In this document: positions 1 to 13,700 of the stretch, one piece after another
Numbering within the stretch: the first letter of the stretch is position 1
Layout of the letters: every line of letters begins with the position of its first letter
DNA from: Nautilus pompilius
Taxonomy: Eukaryota > Mollusca > Cephalopoda > Nautilida > Nautilidae
DNA: 64,000 nt
Reading direction: 5' to 3'
NCBI GenBank assembly: GCA_018389105.1
Contig: JACATO010000605.1
Location: 186,001 to 250,000 of the forward strand
The notes under the pieces: model-generated
Seen by the model: the letters and a program-made list of their open reading frames with translations, nothing else
Told to the model about the DNA's origin: nothing
The model's database searches: none
Position numbers and translations under genes: made by a program

Positions 1-2884
1 TGCATCAGGCCTCATAGGAAGAGTGAAAGAACGTTCCACAATAGATTCTAATACTATGTTTGATGATGACATGTATGGTTCCTAGGTGTTTGGCTGTAGT
101 CAGTTGTAGTAGTGAAGACCATAGTATTAGACCCCAAACTGCTCTTTGTATTGCTATGCTATTGTTGTTATAAGTTTAGCTGTTTTCTTTCTGTTTTGGG
201 ATTTTTTTTAAAATTAAAATTTGATAACTTATTATTTAAAAAAAAATTTTAGTAGCTACTGACTGACTCACAACATACTGTATGCAAATATCTGTGTACA
301 TTTCTAAGAACAGGTGCTGGTAAATAAATATATCTATTTACTTATCTGTTTGTTTAAATATTTTGGGTATGTTAGATAGTGAATATAAGAGGCACCGTGA
401 ACAGTATATAAGTAAAGATTACAGTGTAGAAACACAAACATTTTATTTATTTGATGTCAGGTGGTCACGTTTATTAGATAAGTTTCTTGGAAGGTTTTTT
501 TTATTTTTTTTTACAGATTTACAATTTAATTTCTTTCTGAAAAATCCAAAACATTCTACATTCATCAGTACCACTTAATTGTTAGGCTTGGTCTAGCCCC
601 AGAGTCTTTTAAGGTGGTTGGTTGCCTTTTATGACTTTGAATAGCTGGATCTAAACTCATGTCTGCAAGTTTTGTGGGCAGAATGCAGAACGAGAGAGAA
701 AATCGTGAATCAGAGTTGCACGCTTTATCTTTAATCCTGCTGTAAAGAATCAAAATGCCATCTTTATGTGGTATTTTTGTGAGATTGAACATTGAAGATA
801 GCAAACGGCGAGTGAAGATGGTCTTTTATAGTTTTTTTTTTTTGTTTTTTTTTTAAATGCAGGTATTAAAGGATGAATAAAGATAACTTTTATCGAGTAG
901 ATTTGGAATCTTAATTGGTTTTTTCCCCGTGTTCAGTTTCTTTACTGATTCAAAGTTTTTTTCTTAACTTGTCTATCCAACAAAAGATAAGCCCATGCTT
1001 ACCGAAACTACCCTTCCATGAGATACATGAATTTATAGTACACTTGTTTTATTGTGTAACATAAAAGTCTTGACTACCACCTACAATATCTTGATGGAGA
1101 GGTACAGAGGTGAAGGAAAAAAGAGAATTGTGATAATTTTCTAGAATGTTTTTATTCATAGATGTTTAGATATTTGATAGTATTGAAGAGTTCATATTTA
1201 TACTTTCGATGTATACAAACAGAAAAGAGTGCACATTCTTTAAAGATGACATAAAGAATTAAAATCAGAAGTTACTCTAGTAATAAAACCAAGCATGTCT
1301 GAAAAGGGCGGAAGAAAGCTTTTCATTTAGTTATTCAGGCATGCAGATAGATACTGAGTAATTTAAACTCTCTACCAGCTGGTCTTTGTTAGGACAGATC
1401 ACTATCACAGCCAGTGGTCATACATTGTTGCTCTGTACACAACACAACTGATACAGTTTATGAACCAGTCAATAACTGATTAAAGACTGACCCTGAATCA
1501 AGATTAACTGAATTTGCTCACAGAAGAAAAGTGCATGATATTAAAATTTATCATTTCTAGATCTACTTTAGAAGAATGTGTTTTTCAAATTTCTGTTATA
1601 CTCTTAAACCAATTGTTATTATGTACGATATTTGTGATGGTTTTGCTGCATTCAGGAATTTTTTATTATCTTCAAGTCTAAAATAAGACAAGGAAGCAAG
1701 GATATCAATCATCTGGCTTTGAAGAAATGCTAAGAAAAGTTTAGATAGTTTTATTATGGATCAAAATGGCTTAATGTTTGTATTCACTAAAAGAAAACTA
1801 CAATAACAAAAGAAAGGAACTGAGAAGCAAGCTGTAGTAAATACACCACTTTTGACAGGCATTTTTAGCATTTGTTTTGCCTATTATATGATAGTAACTG
1901 GTGTTTTTTGGAATATCCATAAAGTTGTAGTTAACAGATTATGTGGTTCATGACAGAAATTCTAGAACAATACAAGTTTGTCTAATGCAAAATGAGACTT
2001 TGGGTAAAACTTTTGGTAAATAAAAAAAATGGCTAGAATGGATTTGCCTGAAGATTATCAAGAGTTATTAATGTTACTATATATTTTTTTCATGATTATG
2101 GTACAACCACCTTTAGACTGATAAAGCAATAATGTAATCTCAACTAAGAAAGGTTTATAGTCACTGCTCTATCAGTTGCTGGATGCGAGTGCTTAGTCTT
2201 GGAGAATCTATTAACTACACAGTACTCTGTGTGAAGAAATTAATTTTCAGTCTCTTCACTGAGACAAATATATTAATCCTTTAATCTGTTTGTTTTTATA
2301 AGTTAACGAAGCAAAAAGAACAGTTTGGCGACTGCTATAGCTAATATATCAGCAGATGGTTGTGAGATTAATATCTAATTTGTTGGCATTGATAAAACAG
2401 AGATTACAAGGTGGCTGAAGTACAACATGGTTTTAAAGCATTTCTACCTAAATGGTTTCTTCTTCAAAATCTCGACACTTTTAAATAAGAATAATTTTCT
2501 CCAAAACAGCATTGATTTTTAGTTTTGTATGACTGCTAAGATAAAAAAAAAAAATAACATAATCTTTTCATTCACAGAAATGATGCAACTTCCATGTAAC
2601 CATAGAATCAAAAATTAAATCTTTTTCTTTGGTTGTGGTGTTTCTTGCCAAACATTTAAAACAAACAAAAAAAAATTTTTTAATCTTATGCTAGAGAACT
2701 TTTGGTTCATTAATTTATTCATGTATAAAGTATTGAATTTGTGCGCTATGAAGAATAGATTTTGTTGATTTTGTTCATCTGTTAGAGTAATACTTATATG
2801 ATAAATACTCTTATTGAATTTTGTGCTTTCATTTTGTTTGGTTATTCCCCTTGCAAAGAAACAGCTTAAAAAATGTTAGACATT
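1..2884. other. AT-rich DNA, no gene seen
   Basis: The stretch holds long A and T runs and only short open frames without recognisable domains. I see no terminal inverted repeat, SINE body or exon with convincing splice borders. It may be intronic or intergenic. Confidence 0.5.
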
Positions 2885-3080
2885 GCATGGGCAGCCAGTG
2901 ATAGACTACTGGGCTGCTGTAGTTAAGTGAGTGGCTCGTTTTGGTGTACATACTTCCCTGGCATGGTTTTTTTTCTTGGTATTCTTCACCAGTTGAAAGT
3001 ATTGGGTTTTTCAAGGTTCTCTGCTTTCCTCCCGCATCTGGGAATGAAGAGTTCTAGTAAGGTTTTGCAGTACATATGGT
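2885..3080 (+). mobile_element. tRNA-derived SINE copy 1
   Basis: The segment carries the body shared by about ten copies in this window. A tRNA-like head is followed by a TTTGGTGTAC block, a CTGGCATGGTTT block, a TTCTTCACCAGTTG block, and then a CTCCCGCATCTG and GAAGAGTTCTAGTA block. The head here is worn. About 150 bp of GC-richer DNA follows (3081-3230), which may be a 3' extension or an unrelated repeat. No host coding role is implied. Confidence 0.75.
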
Positions 3081-4419
3081 AGAGGTTCCACAGGTAACTC
3101 AACTTGATTACATCTTGATGATCTCTCAAGACCCATAACTGTATCCAGGTGACGTGCTTGGTCACCCGGGCTGATGCCCTACACCTCCCCTGTCCCTAAA
3201 CCACAAAATTCATGGCATGGCAAGAAGATGACATGAAAGTGCTCCGAGTTAAAATGTTAAAAATGAGTATTTGATTATTCTGTCTTTAAAAACTATTCTG
3301 TATAAATTATAAATATTGAAACATTGCTATATTTATAGTATTGTTGTTCTTTGCATTCATATAACAAGATTACCTTTCAGGAAGTCTTGAAATATTGCCC
3401 ATGGCATTTACTGTGATTATTCCAGTGGATTATTACCTTGGGTGTATAAACTATCTTGCAGATAGATCTATTTCCACTAACAGTCTCTATTTTTGCCACA
3501 GGGCAGTGACTCTTAATTGCACAGTTACTTTAACATAGCTTTTTTTTTACTTTATTAGTTTTCTGACTACAAATCAGAAGCATAATGGTTCATGAAATAT
3601 GCACTCTTATTCAGCTTTTCAGCTTCACCTGCTCAAGTAGCTTCTGTTTGTTGTGACTGAAGACAGGAAATGCGTGCCACACGCTGTGTGTAATTATACA
3701 GCGTATTGACAGGATTTGAATGGCCTGTGAGATGGTATTGTGTGACTAATTTGAAGCAACTTCTTACTGTCAGTGCAATCTCTAAAAATCTCTAAAATGT
3801 CCAGAAGTTGAAGATATTGATTTAGTTAATTGTCATCCACATGCTGCACAGTAGAAATCTTTTGACCACGTTAACAACTGCCAATGAAGAGGTGAGTTGG
3901 TAGAGCCATTTTGAACTATTTAATCTAACCGTGTCAGTTTTGATGTATGATATTATTTGTATGCAGTTAAAACTTTTTCTTGTTTTAAGCATTGTAATTT
4001 TTTTTATAGTTATTACAATAAAATGCCCTTGTAATTTCAGAATCTTTCCTCTGAAACTTCTTGTGTACGCGCACACACAGAACAGACACATACAGACAGA
4101 CAGACATTTATATTTCCTACTTTTGGATTTATAGATTATTTTGCATTAAAAAGTTGTTTGAGATGGATATTTAAAAGTTGTTTTCAAAAATTTACTAGAT
4201 ATTTAGAAAGGAGGCTCTGCCTATAAGTGATAAAACATTCTGTACTGTTGACTTTCCTTACAACTTCATGGTCTTTATACAACTGTATAATTCAATCTTT
4301 AGTTGTTACTGAAGAGTTATTATTGTTGTTAGTATTTGTATCATAAGTATTTTGTTTATGGCAAATGTAAGCATATTGTGTTTGTGTTGTATGCTATTCT
4401 AGCATTGTTATGAATAAAG

Positions 4420-4457
<38 letters not shown>

Positions 4458-5189
4458 GTTCTGCTGTAGTTATGTTATCTTATTTCTTAAACAGTTGAAG
4501 GGCTAAATATTTTGGCAGAAATTGGCTGCTAAATTTTCCAATATTTTCATTCCATTATTTTTTGGAAAAATAAAAGTAATAGACTGTATTTACACTTGTA
4601 ATGTATCAGTATTGGAACACAAAGAATACGTCTTTATGTAACCTTTCTTGTTAATAATGCTGCATTTTGAATGGTGTGTTTAGGTAATAATTTTATCAGA
4701 GAAGGAATGCAACTCCAGCTGTCTTCTATTTTAGCTAGACAGGGAGAATTAATTACTGCATGCATTTTATTATTTAAAATTTACCAAAGATTGTCATGTT
4801 TAAAATACATTAAGAATCAGAATATTTTGCATCCATACACCAGAAAAGGAAAAAAAAAAAAAATATAATCTAATTTTTGACTGACCCTTTGTTAGTAGTA
4901 CCACCTTATAACTTTATCGGTTTAGGCCTCAATTTGTTTGCTTTGATTGGCATGAAGTGTTAGTACATTGATTTTTGAAAAGAATTTGATTTGTGCTGAA
5001 TTATCAGGTTTTGAAGCTGGACACAATTGTTATGTGAATTTGATAAAAGTAGTGTAAATTGAATTTGTGGTAGTTCTCTTGTACCATGCGAACTTATAAT
5101 TTATTTGTGTGTGTGTGTGTGTAGTTTTTATAGTTATGCTACAATATAGTTGAAGTTGATATAGAAAGTCAGAGGGACATGAAGTTTTA
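3081..5189. other. AT-rich DNA, no gene seen
   Basis: This stretch holds a GC-richer patch after the SINE (to about 3230), a TTA microsatellite and a short GT run near 5106-5122. Open frames on both strands are short, AT-driven and lack domains. Confidence 0.45.
4422..4457. repeat. (TTA)n microsatellite
   Basis: About twelve uninterrupted TTA units, directly visible. Confidence 0.95.
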
Positions 5190-6100
5190 AAACTTCTATA
5201 AAACTGCTTTTGCCACAAAGCGGGCAGCCAGTCTATTCCTGAAAACATTGATGCTGTCTCTTTCTAAAATCTTATTTGAGAAAGCCTTCCAAGCTGTGAC
5301 GGTGCAATTGCGAAAATGCGATTTTCTAATGTCTAATATAGAGTGTTTTTTATTTAAATTTAAAATTTTAAAATCATGTTCGCTAGCTGTATATTGACAT
5401 ACCTCTAATATATAAAAAAGAATTATTTAATTGAATTACATTCTATACCAGAAAGATGAAAAACTTCAATCATGTTGCTTTAGAAATTTCTGTTGCTTAA
5501 ATTAGGCAATCAGAACCATTCTAGTCTCTCTTCATAACTGTGGTTTAATCATCTTAGTAAATTGGATTGATTATCTTTTGTGGACTCTACATCTGAACTT
5601 CATACTACAGAAGAGGGATCACTAATGATTTATATAGTGGAAGGAGAATTGCTGAGCTTATACTATAATTTTCTTATACCTAAAACCACAGCAGAATGAG
5701 AATTGCTGAGCTTCTACTAGGTATAGTGAGAATTGTACCAAAGCCCGGTTGCTTTCAGATGCGTGCTTCCATAGTTTTTGGCTTTTAATGTATTACCTAT
5801 CATTACCCGTAAAAATATTCTTTTGTTTCTAAACATTGTTATTGCTTCACTATTTAATGTGTATGAGTAAATAATGTAAACTTGTCCAAAGCTGAGGCAT
5901 TTACAATGGGTCACATTAAATGCTATTTTCCATTTATATGACCATTTTACTAAAGAATCTAAATCAGCTTGCATCATTCTAACATCATTGCTATAATTTT
6001 TTGTTTCTTCCACAAACTTTTCAATGTTGTTGGAATTCTAATATGAGTATCATTGATATGGTCAAAAAGAGAACTGCGTAACTATTATTGTTATACACAT
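5190..6100 (-). mobile_element. LINE 3' end, CR1/L2-like reverse transcriptase remnant
   Basis: The minus strand encodes the C-terminal part of a non-LTR reverse transcriptase. At 5717-6013 the peptide reads MMQADLDSLVKWSYKWKIAF, then FNVTHCKC, matching the 'LQ-DL--L--WS--W---FN--KC' thumb-side motif of these enzymes. About 350 bp downstream, 5220-5320 encodes LDIRKSHFRNC, TAWKAFSNK and SINVFRNRLAA. This is the usual LINE tail pattern of RK-x-FF-x-R-V, WN-LP and S-N-FK-RLD. Between them, SNMIEVFHL resembles the 'DMIEVYKI' segment. Several frame changes and stops separate these pieces, so it is an old, inactive 5'-truncated copy. The clade (CR1, L2 or Rex-like) is inferred only from the tail style. 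Confidence 0.75.
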
Positions 6101-7136
6101 GCATAGAAACTTCATTTAGATAAAACATTTTTTAATGGTTGCTTTTAAACGTAGGCATAATTGAGTTAGGTTACATAGAATTTAATGTGGTTAAAAAAAT
6201 ATAATTTTTAAAAAACATTTAACCCATTTAAATATTGATGAAATTGGAAATAATAAGTTAGAATATGTGCTTAAATAGTTTCTTTGTAGGAAGAGAACCA
6301 GATGAAATTATTTAAAAAAAGAGACTTGTTTATATTCTTGAGCTTGAAGCTTAGTCAAATGATTTCAGTTGCCATTCTTTGTTTTTAAGCAAATATCACT
6401 TATAATATTACCACCTATAGTAGTGGTTTGTTTACACGTATTGACATGCTTGTGCCTGTTAATTAGTTTTGCTTCAAAATTCTTGTAGTCAAAGTACCAA
6501 CCTCTACTGCTTTAAAAGTAGCTTCCTAATTATAGAAGCATTTGATCACTGCTTGTCTGGCTCTGTCTTGGCTGGCAGTTTGTCAGCTACCGTGATCTTT
6601 TTGGTGGTCAGTCATGACTGGGCACCCTTTTGCTGAGAAGAAGAGAAAGAGCAGCTCCAGGGCAAACAAATAACAAAGGTTACCTCCAAATTATCTACTC
6701 AATGAAGTGGGTACTGAAGAGAAAAAGTTGAAGAGTTCTTTGTTGAGAATAGCTGGATTTAGACAAAAGAAATGCTTACAAACTGGATGCAGTAAAATGG
6801 TATAGACAAGTGCAAGGAGAATAGTTATTTTGACTAATACATTTTTATATCATAGAGATGCTAGGGGCCCTGCAATGGATCCAATTATGATAACTAACTT
6901 CTGCAACTTCAAACTTTGTCATTCTTTTATGTGAAAAATAGTTTAGAAGATAGTATACACACATACCTAACCCAACTATAATGTGCTTCACATATAATGT
7001 GGTTATGGCTACATTATACTGAGGGACTTATGTATATACACATCCCTGGTTTGCAGGGTTGTAGATCCCTATTATGGTTATGAGATTAGGGATTATGTGC
7101 TTATATACTGAATAGGTTACATGACTACTTCTTAGC
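6101..7136. other. AT-rich DNA, no gene seen
   Basis: A slightly GC-richer patch at 6545-6700 does not match anything I recognise. No inverted ends or domains are seen. Confidence 0.4.
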
Positions 7137-7325
7137 ATGGGAGGCCATGAGCAGAAGTCCCTACTAGAACTCTTCATTTATCAAATGTGAGAGGAAACCA
7201 ATGTAGCCAGCTGGTTAAGAACAGCAGGAAAAAATCATGCCAGGGACATATACCAAACCAAGCCAGTTCCAACCTGGATTTGACCTTGGGTCCTCAACTT
7301 TAGCAATCTAGTTGCTTTTCACTTT
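7137..7325 (-). mobile_element. tRNA-derived SINE copy 2
   Basis: The SINE body reads on the minus strand. On the plus strand the reversed blocks appear in order: CTAGAACTCTTCATTT, AGCCAGCTGGTTAAGAA, ATCATGCCAGGGACATA, CCAAACCAAGCC, and then a worn tRNA-like head ending in AGCAATCTAGTTG. The 3' side runs into a block resembling GCAGAAGTCCCT, also seen in other copies. Confidence 0.8.
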
Positions 7326-8781
7326 GTACATATTATGGAAACTAATTACAAGGCAAATAAATAAATATACATGTGTGGTGTCTCATGATAGATGCACTGA
7401 TAGCAAGGGTTTATAACTTTATGTTGGATGGAGCTATTGATTCCTGCTTTTTACCATATGATAGAGAAGTTTTTGGCAATTTTTCTTGAAAAATTGCTCC
7501 ACATGGTCAGAATTTCTCAGAATGTGAAATTTGCTAGACAAACAAGGCAATCTGATAATGGTATTATAATTGATACTAATTTAGTTTTAGTGCTATTTTC
7601 TTTTATTTAGCTGGCTGAAGTAAAATGTAATAAATTTCCAAGTATCATTGTACAACTTTTTTTTTTGTGGTCACTGTTACACAAAACTTCATGTTCCTCA
7701 TAAAATATTCATCAAGTAACAAGCAATGTTCTTTTTAATTAATATCCAGGTGGGTTTAATTATCAAATTTGATGAAGGTCATGTATAAGCTGTTTGTTGT
7801 GAATAGGCTGTAAGTTTGGATTTCTCACTACTAACAATGATTGACTGCATTGTTCTGACATCTCCCAGAGAATATTGGAGTGGTGATGTTCGGCAAGATG
7901 CGGTGTGATATCTGCATGCCATCAGAAAATTAAACTGTTTGGTCAGAAAAAAAGAAAAGAAAAGAAATTTTTTTTTAAAACTTTGAGTGAAAATGTTTAT
8001 TATCATGAACTGTTAATAAACAGTGACCAAACATTACAATTTTTAGAAAATAGGGTATGAGTTCTTTAATGATGTGGAGTTTCTATCTCCATGATAGCCT
8101 ACTGGTGATTGTTTTATATTAGAAGTCATGTAGAATAAATGTCTATTTTTCTCTCCTGGCAAGTTCTTCTATTATCTTGAAAATCCCTACTTCAGAAAGA
8201 ATACCATATGTATTTTATAGTTTGTCAGTCCTTCAACTTGATTCTGAATGTTTCATGTTTTCAGAATTTCTGCACTAGTATTTTGATATTTAAACAATTT
8301 TTGTGTAGGGCATTATGTTCAAGTGTTACTAATTAACATAAACTATTTGTGTAAGCCAATGACAGTCCATTTGAACTTTGAGCATTATTCTTGACTGATG
8401 CTGAGAGGTTGCTATGTTAAACTTGGAGGACATTTATAAAAATATAGATATGTATCTGTAATGTAAATTCAAATCTAGAATTTCTGATTCTGAAGATTTT
8501 ACTAGCAAAAGCCAGGGGTTTTATGAGCATGTTGATGTTATGCTTGATATTTAAAACGGTAGGGGTGACAGGGATAAATTTCTGCCACCAGATAGATGTG
8601 ATATATTCAGGATGATGTCCAGATACTAGCAACCTTTCAAACTGAATTTTTAAGTATCTCTTTTTCCTCCATTAAACATCTTAGACCCATTTTTAACTGA
8701 AAAACAGAATTTCCATTCCTTTCCACCTCTCAATCTCTACCTAAATTTTCGTGTTTTTTTTTCTTTTTACACCATATTTAA
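7326..8781. other. AT-rich DNA, no gene seen
   Basis: The small open frames on both strands have no domain and low-complexity composition. Nothing is assigned. Confidence 0.45.
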
Positions 8782-9426
8782 CCCGCCCCTCACGAGTCAG
8801 GTGGTCACTTTCTCGTTAATACAAAAATCCATGTCACTGTGGAAAAATAAATTTTGTTTGAGAATCTCTGCGGGTGGAGAGAAGCCGTTTGCCAGCCTCT
8901 ACTTTATTCTCGTGCATCTTGTGAGAAATTATTGAAAAATCTCTTCTACGACTTCGTAGGTAGAAACTCTAGTGGAGTGTTAATAGTGTCTAGTAAAACA
9001 AAAAAAGTACCTCGAATTTCTACGCAATTAGTCCCACAGTAACGCTGGTGACGTTCAAGAAAGACAGTCTGGTGAACAGCTTTCCTATCGATGATAAAGT
9101 TAAAAGTTTCATTGGTTCGCTGAAGCAGAAGTGCAGGAGGCAACGCCCAGCAGTAAGTCAGAATTGATCACCTGTGCTGCCTGCTTCCCATGTTGTATCG
9201 CCTTGGGACTATATCTGCATACTTTCGTATACATTTGTACTGTGTAGTACGGAAAACTGAAATGCATTTAACCTTTTAATTTATTTTTCATTTTTGTTCC
9301 GAAAGGCGTTTTGAAATCTGTGATGCGATACATTCAAATATTACCATTTTCGATGCTTCTGCAATGATGACTGGGAATGTCAGCAACCCCATAGTAAAGA
9401 GTGATACTTGGCTTGTGAGGGGCGTG
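8782..9426. mobile_element. piggyBac-type non-autonomous element (MITE-like) with TTAA target duplication
   Basis: The 645-bp segment is flanked on both sides by TTAA (8778-8781 and 9427-9430). It has terminal inverted repeats of about 27 bp. The left end begins CCCGCCCCTCACGAGTCAGG, and the right end, read inward, begins CACGCCCCTCACAAGCCAAG. A TTAA duplication with C-rich ends is the hallmark of piggyBac-like transposons. No piggyBac transposase is encoded, so the copy would depend on a transposase elsewhere. The inside is more GC-rich than the neighbours and carries an open coding-like stretch (see 9040-9152). The well-kept ends suggest a fairly young insertion. Confidence 0.85.
9040..9152 (+). 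other. Coding-like segment with splice-like borders inside the piggyBac-type element
   Basis: The segment starts after a CCCACAG acceptor-like site and ends at a consensus-like donor, CCAGCA followed by GTAAGT. One frame stays open throughout for 37 codons, including VTFKKDSLVNSF and SLKQKCRRQRPA. The peptide is basic at its end and is not recognised. It could be a captured host exon, an accidental open frame, or part of the element's own ancestral gene. Only the open frame and the borders are seen; splicing is inference. Confidence 0.25.
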
Positions 9427-10524
9427 TTAAATAAGTACAATTTTATGTTTTTATGTGATATTTTTGTCTTATTTTTATTATTTTTTTGTTGAGAATGAAA
9501 TAAGGGATGGTTTTTGTTTATATTTTATGTACTATTAAAAAAAAATTTTTTTTTTGTTAAAAGATAGAGCTAGCTAGCTGGTCTGAGAAAGAGGAAGTTT
9601 GGGAGTCTTCAAATGGCATCCCTCCAGCTGCCTGAAGAATGAATATGTTTTTTTTTCTTTTTATAATGGGCATTGAGACTTTCTGCTGTAACTAGTTGTT
9701 CTGAGAAAGCATTCCAACAAAATATGATCGCTGCAGTAAATTCCAACTATCTGATCATGGTTTGTTTGTTGTTTAAAACCAGTAATACAGGAATGTGTGT
9801 AGTGGCACGAATAGCATAACAAGGTTTTGTGTGAATGTGTTACAGGTGATGAGTTCAAAACTGATTGGGGGGTTAATGTTGTGTGTGCTGAATGATGTTT
9901 AAAATGCAGATTCTTTGGTTTTTACCGTACTTACTCGGAAAGTGTTTGGGTTAACCAACTGACAGTGTGTGCATAAGAAGGAAATGAAAACAATTAGCTT
10001 CCAGGACTTGATATTAAAAAAAAAAAAAAAGTAGAGCCCAAAGAGAAGTGGGGGGGGGGTAGATTAATATAACACAAGCATGCGTAAGTAACCCTTTTAA
10101 AGGGTTGGCTTTTGGTAATAAAACAAAAATTGCTCGACACACTATGAAGCTTGGAAAAGCTAAGATCACAGTAAATCTAGTGACCACTTCCAAACACTGA
10201 TTATACAGATGAGTTCAACCTTAGTGAGCCTAGCAAAATATGTAATTCGGATCAAAAACTGCTTGATGAATTGTACAACAACAACAAAAAAATATTCATG
10301 CTGTTTTCTGAAATGTTGACAAAGGTTCTTGTAAGATTGTTAAAAGAAAAAATTAATAGAGTTTACCTTGAAAGTTAGAAGTACAGAAAATTAATGTTGA
10401 TGTTTGCTAGTAACCTCATATGTTGCTAAATAATAATTTCTTTGAACCTGTTTGCTGATGTCAGCACATGAAGCATCCACCAGAAGAGAGACTCTGGTTT
10501 CAGTTTTCTAAACCAAGCAGGAGC
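9427..10524. other. AT-rich DNA with homopolymer runs, no gene seen
   Basis: This interval includes a poly-A run near 10018-10030 and a G run near 10052. No domain, inverted ends or exon-like segment is found. Confidence 0.45.
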
Positions 10525-10742
10525 TAGGTGCATGGATACCTCAGGAAGTCTATACTAGAACTCTTCATTTCCTTAGATGTAGCAGGAAAACAGAAAGCCC
10601 AGATGAAACCTATGCAGTCAGGCGATGAAGAAGAGCAAGAAGAATAGATGCTGAGGATGTAGACTAAACTGAGCTGATTCTAACTGGGAGTCAAACTCAG
10701 CCCCTCGCCTTAGTAGCCCAGTAGTCTACCACTGGACTACTC
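10525..10742 (-). mobile_element. tRNA-derived SINE copy 3
   Basis: On the plus strand the reversed body appears: TACTAGAACTCTTCATTT, then a GATGAAGAAGAGCAAGAAGA block. The tRNA-like head follows, with GGGAGTCAAACTCAGCC at the B-box position and TAGTCTACCACTGGACTAC at the A-box position. The head is among the better preserved in the window. The middle of the body is diverged. Confidence 0.8.
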
Positions 10743-13700
10743 AAATAATAATTTACCATCTCATATTTTAAGGCTTCTCTTTGTTTTTAATTTTCAATAT
10801 TTCTCTTTTCTTTTGAGGGCAAGGAAAGTATGTATACAGAGTACATGCATTACCATTCTTTTCCAGAAAAAATGCATGAAGGAAAGTGATAATTTTCTCA
10901 TATTATTCATTGTTTTTGAAAGCAACAACAAAAAGCTTTATACATGTTTTATAAATAAATGGATATGGTACTAATTAAAGACATCTTATGAACATGATTA
11001 TTTTCTTATACTATTCTCTAACCATAATAACAACCATTTAGTCACAGTCAGTGTAGATACAAACAAATTGCATTAGTTATATTTGCAGCATAAAACTACC
11101 ACTGCAGTTATTTCATTTAACTGAAAGACGGTGCTGAAGAAGTGGATTTTTTGTTGTTTTTTGGCTTACTAATTTTTGTAAGGTACCCCTTCTATTATCT
11201 GTTTATTCTCTAGATCTCAACAAACTACTTAACTAACCTACTAAGACTAGGCCCTAAATAGCTGATTAATCCAATCCAGTCTAATAAACCTCTCAGCGTG
11301 ATTCACATTTACTAAAAATATTTGATCAATCACTTCAGACCAGGTGCTTCTGCTTTGGTATGGCCAGGATAAACATGCAGAGATAATCACATTGACACTG
11401 AAACCTGTAAGCAGTGACATAGCCCTTAAGTATCATGGTAATGCGGTGGTCTAGAGAAAGCAGATGACGACTAACTGTTATGCTGTAGCCAGTGACCTAT
11501 AGCAGCAGAATGGTCACACATTCTCAAAACCCTTCCATAGTGCTTTACCAAAATACTACTTTTATAATACATCTTGGCTATTCTGAAACTTCTGGAAATC
11601 CTTTAATTATTCAGTATACTTCAAGAGAAAGGAGGGAAAAAAACAGGAAATTTTGTTTAAGGTAGCCAGAGGCTTATTATAAGTGCAGTGCTATTTCCCA
11701 TGTTGCTACAGAAAACATGACCTTTTCAAAAGTCATTTAAAATGGTGGCATTTAGTTAGCTGCTTGAAATGGGAAAATAGGAATTTGTATTTGTAAATAT
11801 ACTGTAAGCTGTCAGCCTTCAAATTCTTTTTTATGGCTTGGCTTATATTATCTGTATCAGATGAAATAATGTAGTCTTCACCCTTGATATTTTATTATTT
11901 CAGAATATTTTATTCTTTACTTAACATGGTAACAGAAGTAGATAGCATAAATATTTTTTAAAAATAGAATGGATATACACTTATTGACACCAGGGGCTAA
12001 ACATCACTTTGAAAATGTTCCACTCCTTTTAAGTATCTAATACCTACTGGTTCCCTTGAGAAAATTTAGTAAGATTTTTTTTAATAAATACACTGAATGC
12101 AGTTTAGTGTCTACAAGCATGGGTTAAATGTTTCAAAAGATGCTGAAGGTTTTGTTCTCAAAATAAAAAGTTTATTATGCACATTATTAAATAGAATTTA
12201 GCTGACATATGCAACAGTCAATAGTCCTCGCAAGATAAACTCTTTCCCCTCTTTATCCTTGTCTCAAATTTTACATTTATCTTGATCTAATTTTTCTTAT
12301 ACTAATGTGCAATCTTTGATAGCTGGATGCTAAAAACTTTAGAAATTCATTATCATTTTGATATAATATTTTAATGGCATTCCAGTCAATACTATTTCCC
12401 AGTGTTTAATTAGGACTATTTCTTATATTATACTTATGCCCTCTTGTTGAATATAATCATGCTACCTCAAAAAATGTCTATAGGTCAAACCAGTCAACCA
12501 AAGCTGCTTTCTTTCTTCGTAACTAAGATTATGTACAGTGATGATAATTCTAATAAGTTGCCTTTGAATTTTTTTCTAAGCTAATAATATTTGTTGCATA
12601 ATGTGAGCTTTATGCCTGAAATATACATTCTAAATGGTTTCTACCAGAAAAGATTTTTTTTTTTAATGTATACACAGCAGAAATGCTACTGGCTTTGAGA
12701 TACGCACTTGCACTATTTTACATTTTTCAAGGTGTCTTTCTGTATTATAATTCCTGAAGCCTTTTCATCATCTGCTATGGCTATTGCACCATCACCTAGT
12801 ATTTACTGCCTTCTATAACAACTCTCTGAACTCTGGTGTATAAATAATACTTAGTCTGTCGTGAAAAGTTTCCAAATATGCCAAAACTTTTACATTTCTC
12901 TACTGAACATCTACACACAACTGTCAAGTGAGAAATTCTGGCAAATCACTTAAGCAAGATCTGGAAGAATGAAAGCCATTTCGATTGTTTAAATTATTTT
13001 CATCTAAATGAACGAGGTTCTCTCTTTTTTTATATTTTAAAAGTATCTTACCCTCAGTACAGTCAGTGTTAAACTGATAGTATTATAAATAGATAATAAA
13101 TAGTATTATAAATAAACCCAAACAATCTGCTAATTGATTTTCACATTTTATTTACTGTTCTAATTTTGTTAGTATATTTCTTTCTGACTTCTTATCACAT
13201 CTCCCAGTATCTGAAAGTTGCCTTGTATTCTTAACTTTAAAATTTAAAAAAAAACAAAACTATTTATTAATTTTTTTAAAATTATGTTTTCCCAAAACTG
13301 TTCAATTCATTCATCTATGGCCTATGCTGTCTCTTTTCTTATATATTTTGTGTTATTGGGAACCTTTTTTTTGTTGTTGTTGTTGTTGTTGCAAGAATCC
13401 ATAAAGCAAATATATGTTATTTCAACTTTTGCTTATATTATATTATACCAGGTAAGATGATATCCCAAATGTAGGCACTTTTCCTAAAAGTGGAATATCA
13501 ACATTTTAAAAAATCTCCAAACCTTTCTTAAGTGCTTACATTGTCCTTTTTACTGTTCAGAACTTGGTCACTGTATCCTAGGGGTTCAGTAATGGATAAT
13601 TTCATTTACTATGTTAGGAATGGGAACCAAGACCAAATCCAATGATAAATTATAATACATCTTCAGGAATTTAATCCAATAATTTTTTTAAAAAAAAATT

